The position numbers and the translations under genes are program-made. Under the pieces are notes generated by a model. That model had not been told where the DNA came from. It worked only from the letters and a program-made list of their open reading frames with translations, and ran no database searches. DNA of 10,255 nucleotides from Pelagophyceae sp. CCMP2097. Lineage: Eukaryota; Sar; Pelagophyceae. This document shows positions 6,867-10,255 of this stretch, piece after piece (the stretch's first letter is position 1; every line of letters begins with the position of its first letter). The stretch spans positions 25,785 to 36,039 of the forward strand of contig MU657665.1 in assembly GCA_026770575.1 (NCBI GenBank), in the 5' to 3' direction.

Positions 6867-9789
6867 ATGGCGCCGCCGCCGCCGCCGCAGTTCGCCGGCG
6901 TGGACGGTGCTGCTCGCGCCCGGCGGGCTCCGGGGCACCGATGCTGGGCTCGCCACGATCTGGAAGAAGGAGGTGGTCCGCCGCGGCGGGAGGTTGACAG
7001 TCTACGACGGAGCGGGGCCTTTGGCTTCGGCGACGACGCACGTCGTAGTCCTGCGCGCCGACGTGGTGGCTGACGCTTCGGCGCTGCCCGCGGCGCCGGC
7101 GGCCGACTGGGTCTCGTCGCAGTAGCTCAAGGCGTCGCTGCAGCTCCGCGCGGGCCTCGCAGACGCCGCGCTCTTTCCCTTTGCGGCGCGCACGAAGCGG
7201 CGCAAGCCAGAGGCGGTCGACGCAGCCGGCGCCGACGCAGATCCCGGGGCCGCGGCGCCGCGCGGCGGCGGCCTCGTGCTCTTGAGCTGGAGCTGCGGCG
7301 GCGTGGCGTGCCTGCTGGCGAGCACCGGCTTTGGCGCCGCAGTCGAGGCCAACGATCCCGACGTCGTGCTCCTCCCGGATACGCGCGTCGCCGCGGCGGA
7401 CGAGGCGCCGCGCCGCGCCGAAGTTGAGGCGTGTCTCGAGGCGCGCGCAAAGGGCCCGTGGGCCATCTTCTTCGCGGCGGCGGCGACCGCCGGCGGCGGC
7501 GTCGCGCTATGCGCGCGCGTGCCCGTCGACGACGTGCGCGTCGGCACGGACGACGACGTGCGCATCGGCGCAGACGATGAGTTGCGCATCGTCGCGGCGG
7601 ACGGCGCAGACGGCCCGAGCGCTGACGCGGGCGGCGCCGTCGCCGCCGTTTCGTGCCGGCTACGCGGCGCAGACGGCGGCGACCACCGCGTCGTGTGCGT
7701 CGAGGCGGCGCGCGGCGGCGAGCGCGCCCTCGGCGCGTACCTGGAGCGCGAGGCGGCGGCGGCGCTGGAGCGCGGGGCGGGTATCGTCGTCGGCGGCGCG
7801 TTCGGCGCCTCGCTGGTCGCGTGCGACGCGGGGCTGGGGCTCGCACGGCTCACGGACGAGCGCTACCGCCTCATGGAGTGCTTCGGCGAGCTGCGACCGG
7901 GGCATCGCGCGCACACGTGGTTCCCCGGCGCGCTCGCGGGCGCCGCGCTCGTGGACGAGCCTCGGCGGCGGACGACGGCGCGCGACGGTGTCGCGGGGCC
8001 GTTCGAGGAAGACTGCTCGACGGCGGCGGCGCTACGGTCCGACGGCTTCTTCATCTCGCGCGACGTCGCGCGCGGCCTGCAGCACCGCCTCGAGGACTGC
8101 GACGTCGTGCTTTCAACGTGCGGCGGCGAACACCGGCCAATTGTGCTCACGCTCCTGCCGACGACGGAGCGCGCGCTCGCGGACCTCGCCCGCACCGGCG
8201 ACGACGGCGCCTGCGTCTGCGACGGCGGCCCGGCCAAGCGCCCGAGGGCCGGCCCGCCGCAGCCGTCGGCGCTCGACGCCATCTGCGCGCGGTCGTTTGC
8301 GTCGGCCGCGCGCGATTCGCGGTGCTCACCCGCGACAAACGACCGCGCCATCCGGGCGGCGGCTCTGGCGCGCAAGCACGAGCTCGCCTTCGGCGGCGGG
8401 GACCGCGACCGCCAGCTCACGTCGGGGCGGCGCAACGGCGCAGAACCGCGCGCCAGCGTCGTCAATAGCTCGGCGCTGGCGCTTTCGCGCGCCGAGGCGC
8501 TTGTCGTCTCGTGGCCGCACGCACTGCGGACGCGCAACGACTGCGAGGCCCTTGCGAGGAGCGTGCCGTTTTTGACGACGGAGGGCTGGCTCTTCAAAGT
8601 CATCGCCGACGCCGTGGTTCGCGGCGGCGATGACCGCGATGCGACGCTCCTCGATTCGCTGGCGCTGCCGACGAGTGACGGGCGCGCGTGCTCCCCGAGC
8701 GACGTCGCGGCCTGCTGCGCCATTGCCGACATTGCGAAGATCTTTGGCGTCGGCGTCGGCCGCGGCCTCGCGGAATTCCGCAACGCGCAGTACGCGCTGC
8801 GCGCCGCCGCGGCCGCGGGCAACGACTTTGGCGCGCCGTCGCTGACCGACGCGCCGACAATCGCCGCGGAGCTCGGCGCGCGCGGCCTACCCGTGACGCT
8901 CCAAGGGGCCCTCGGCCTCGGGGCGCAGGAGGTCGGAGCGGCCCCGCGGCCGGGCGCGCGCCTTGGCTTCGCCAGGCACCACGACTTTAGCCTCCCGCTC
9001 GACGACGCCACCTTCGACGAGATGCAGTCGTCGTGGAGCGCGTCGGCGGCGCGCGGCGGCGGCTCGGCGGGAGCCGCGGCGGCCACGACGCCGACTTTTT
9101 GGTGTCTCACCCTGCATGGTGCTCGTACGCGCGCACGGGCGACGTGCTCGCGCGAATTGCGCGCGAGCTGCACCGCGGCGGCCACCTCGTCGACGTGCCG
9201 GCCGCAATGGGCGGCTGCGAAAACCGCGAGCCGCCTGAGGCTGGCGGCTGGTCGTCGATGCACCGCATGTTCGCCGCCGCTGCTACAATCACGGACGCGA
9301 CTTTGGGCACGCGCCGCGGCACTAACCTGGGCGCCGACCTCGCCGCGCTGCCGCACTTTTCCAAGCTCCGCGCCGACATCAACACCACGGCCACCGGCTG
9401 GACTCACTGGGTAGGCGCCCCACACCGCCCAAGCCGCGCGCCCCCGCACGCCGCCGCGCTAGGACCAGCTGGACCGCCTCTTTGGCGTATGGAGGTCGCA
9501 GCTCACGGGCCGGCTGCACCGCTTCGACCTGGTGGTGAGCGTCTGGTTGGAGTACCCGTTCGCGCTCGTCTCCTGGACGGGCAGCGCCCTCTCCAATCGA
9601 CTCGTCCGGAGCCGAGCCAACGAGCGCGGCCTCTCGCTCTCCGCGCACGGCCTCCTCGCCGTCAAAGGCGACCGGCCGGGCAGCCTCGTGCCCTACGAGA
9701 CGCGACCGGGCGACGTGGTGCGCTCCGAGAAATACCTCTTCCAACTTCTCGGCCTCGCCTGGCGCCCGCCCTGGCTCCGAGACGCCTAG
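6867..9789 (+). CDS. BRCT - AP-endonuclease-like (EEP) - family X DNA polymerase fusion, with reading-frame breaks
   Basis: Three domains lie in order: BRCT (about 6901-7164), an exonuclease III/APE1-like domain (about 7273-8151), a linker with a basic AKRPR cluster that could be a nuclear signal, and a TdT/pol mu-like family X core (about 8461-9789). It should act in the nucleus in end joining or base excision repair. The polymerase keeps all three catalytic Asp (9087, 9093, 9526), a helix-hairpin-helix FGVGVG (8743-8760), SWTGS (9571-9585) and a typical ending PPWLRDA. A 52-nt GT-AG intron (9411-9462, phase 0) joins the last two exons. Problems: the only nearby ATG (6867) is one frame off from BRCT; TAG at 7123 replaces an expected Trp; and the frame shifts by one near 9021-9036. 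It is either a recent pseudogene, a locus with sequence errors, or one with unrecognised splicing. BRCT to polymerase order is as in pol lambda, pol mu and TdT; the endonuclease domain between them is unusual. Confidence 0.72.
6901..7164 (+). other. BRCT domain
   Basis: The frame reads WTVLLAPGGLRG at the first strand, then WKKEVVRRGGRL on the first helix, ATTHVVVLRAD on the third strand, and DWVSSQ-stop-LKASLQLRAG on the last helix. This matches the N-terminal BRCT of pol lambda/mu/TdT, which binds Ku-XRCC4-ligase IV. The conserved Trp of the last helix falls exactly on the TAG at 7123. Confidence 0.7.
7123..7125 (+). other. in-frame TAG at the conserved BRCT tryptophan
   Basis: The reading frame is open on both sides of this codon and homology continues through it. 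TAG differs from TGG (Trp) by one base at the position where the family has Trp. No GT-AG intron bypasses it without losing BRCT core residues; a 7063-7125 phase-0 intron would be possible but removes the loop and helix start. Confidence 0.75.
7273..8151 (+). other. EEP (exonuclease III/APE1-like) domain, catalytically degenerate
   Basis: The fold markers are in order: LVLLSWSCGG (for SWNVDG), DPDVVLLPDTRV (for QETK), GGGVALCARVP, AGIVVGGAFGAS (for GDLN), RAHTWFPG, RSDGFFISRD and GGEHRPIVLTL (for SDH). Compared with APE1, metal and catalytic residues are mostly changed: N68 to Ser, D70 to Gly, E96 to Asp, D210 to Ala, N212 to Gly and D308 to Glu. Only the terminal His (8131-8133) is kept. It is expected to be inactive as a nuclease, perhaps retaining a DNA-binding or structural role. 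Confidence 0.72.
7525..7596 (+). repeat. 24-bp coding repeat, three copies
   Basis: Three successive 8-codon units (7525-7548, 7549-7572, 7573-7596) encode VDDVRVGT, DDDVRIGA and DDELRIVA. They lie in a loop between strands of the EEP domain and keep the reading frame. Confidence 0.8.
9021..9036 (+). other. frame change inside the polymerase gene
   Basis: Homology runs in one frame to TFDEM (ending near 9024) and resumes in the next frame from VVERVGG (about 9030) to GGSRGGHDADF. A missing base explains it. Alternatively a 41-47-nt GT-AG intron ending at 9073 would also restore frame, but would remove the Gly-Gly-Ser before HDAD. Confidence 0.65.
9411..9462 (+). other. 52-nt spliceosomal intron
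   Basis: It begins GTAGGCGCCC and ends CGCCGCGCTAG. Removing it joins codon TGG (9408-9410) to GAC (9463-9465) in phase 0, linking the two polymerase frames so that GWTHW continues into DQLDRLFGVWR. Family homology on both sides supports it. Confidence 0.75.
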
Positions 9790-9948
9790 TGCCACCGCAG
9801 CCGGCCGAGAGGGCACTGCGCGCATACAATGAGTCTCCTTGCAAACCGCACAAGGCCTCCGAACCAAATCGTTCCAATTCCAGACATGCTTGATGCCGCA
9901 ACCCCTCGGGCCACCCCGGGAACCCCCCGCTTTGTGGCTCCTTGTCTC

Positions 9949-10218
9949 CTCTGCTCGTCCACGCCCTGCTCGTCCACGACACGCGTCGCGTAAGCCTTCC
10001 CCCGGGCCACCTGACCCCGGCCGGGAGGCACCTTCCTTAAATGGGGATGCGCGCCCAACGCGCGCCGAGTTAATAAGAATTGACCGGGGGGGAACTCCCC
10101 GCGCAGCGGGGTTTCCCCCCGCCCCAGGGGGGGCGGGGGAGTTCCCCCCGACCCCAAGGGGGAAGGATATTCACGTATCGACGCGTGTCGTGGACGAGCA
10201 GGACGTGGACGAGCAGAG
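9949..10218. mobile_element. foldback/MITE-like element with 40-bp inverted arms
   Basis: The left arm (9949-9988) and right arm (10179-10218) are reverse complements over 40 bases with one mismatch. Each arm contains two copies of CTGCTCGTCCACG. The match continues imperfectly inward (CCTTCCCCC at 9995-10003 against 10158-10166). Outward, CCTTGTCT (9940) pairs with AGACAAGG (about 10243-10250) after an extra repeat unit on the right. No transposase is present. This suits a non-autonomous foldback element or a large hairpin; target-site duplications cannot be judged because the right end is near the window edge. Confidence 0.6.
10086..10166. repeat. nested GC-rich hairpins inside the foldback element
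   Basis: GGGGGGAACTCCCCGC (10087-10102) pairs with GCGGGGGAGTTCCCCCC (10133-10149) with one bulge. Inside and beside it are smaller stems: CCCCGC-GCA-GCGGGG at 10097-10111, and TTCCCCC with GGGGGAA at about 10142-10164. Runs of up to seven G or C also occur. Confidence 0.75.
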
Positions 10219-10255
10219 AACGAGCAGGGCGTGCAGAGAAGAAGACAAGGCGCTC

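Larger units (their letters stand above)
8461..9789 (+). other. family X DNA polymerase core (TdT/pol mu-like)
   Basis: The 8-kDa region with a degenerate first helix-hairpin-helix (TTEGWLFKVIADAVVRGG) comes first. Next is the second HhH with FGVGVG, then LGFARHHDFSLPL leading to the palm. After the frame change the nucleotidyl transferase motif reads GGSRGGHDADFLVSHP. About 90 residues follow before the intron, longer than the equivalent loop in TdT. After the intron come RFDLVV, SWTGS, SANER-like helix residues and the C-terminal PPWLRDA. Trp in SWTGS matches TdT and pol mu rather than pol lambda/beta. Confidence 0.75.
9790..10255. other. 3' flank of the polymerase gene, with a foldback element
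   Basis: No gene is supported here. The first ~150 bases are the probable 3' UTR and flank. The rest is dominated by a long inverted repeat and inner GC hairpins, listed separately. Confidence 0.6.

Noticed and set aside
6283..6867. Extension of the BRCT frame back to an ATG at 6283
   Set aside because: It would run antisense through the first third of the glycosyltransferase and encodes low-complexity Ala/Arg; it is open only because of composition.
7863..9449. 528-residue minus-strand open frame
   Set aside because: It is antisense to the polymerase gene, where the catalytic motifs are clearly on the plus strand.

Overview
The window looks like nuclear DNA from a GC-rich microbial eukaryote, most likely a unicellular alga (a pelagophyte-type stramenopile is my best guess). 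The reasons are eukaryote-type genes with no operon structure, a short GT-AG intron, an FTR1 iron permease carrying an algal FEA1-like domain, a Golgi-type GT31 glycosyltransferase, and a BRCT-containing family X DNA polymerase of the TdT/pol mu type. The taxon is inference. Because GC is so high, most long open frames here are antisense or out-of-frame shadows, so genes were chosen by recognisable family motifs.

Layout: (1) 200-1309 (+), an FAD-dependent monooxygenase. (2) 1310-2045, a convergent intergenic region with several short tandem repeats and one strong inverted repeat. (3) 2046-4370 (-), an FTR1 permease with a large FEA1-like extracellular domain between its sixth and last membrane segments. 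(4) 4371-5393, about 1 kb with no gene I can support; it should hold the permease promoter. (5) 5394-6713 (-), a type II membrane glycosyltransferase related to core-1 beta-1,3-galactosyltransferase, with altered metal-binding and catalytic motifs. (6) 6714-6866, a short divergent promoter region with an AT-rich patch. (7) 6867-9789 (+), a composite gene encoding BRCT, then an AP-endonuclease-like (EEP) domain with most catalytic residues lost, then a family X polymerase core with all three catalytic aspartates. It has a 52-nt intron at 9411-9462 and three reading-frame problems: no in-frame ATG for the BRCT frame, an in-frame TAG at 7123, and a frame change near 9021-9036. (8) 9790-10255, a foldback element: 40-bp inverted arms with one mismatch, enclosing GC-rich hairpins.

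The genes do not form an obvious pathway; this is ordinary eukaryotic gene packing. The most notable items are the BRCT/dead-AP-endonuclease/polymerase architecture, the FEA1-in-FTR1 nested architecture, and the foldback element at the right edge. All family assignments are from motif recognition by eye; no database search was run.
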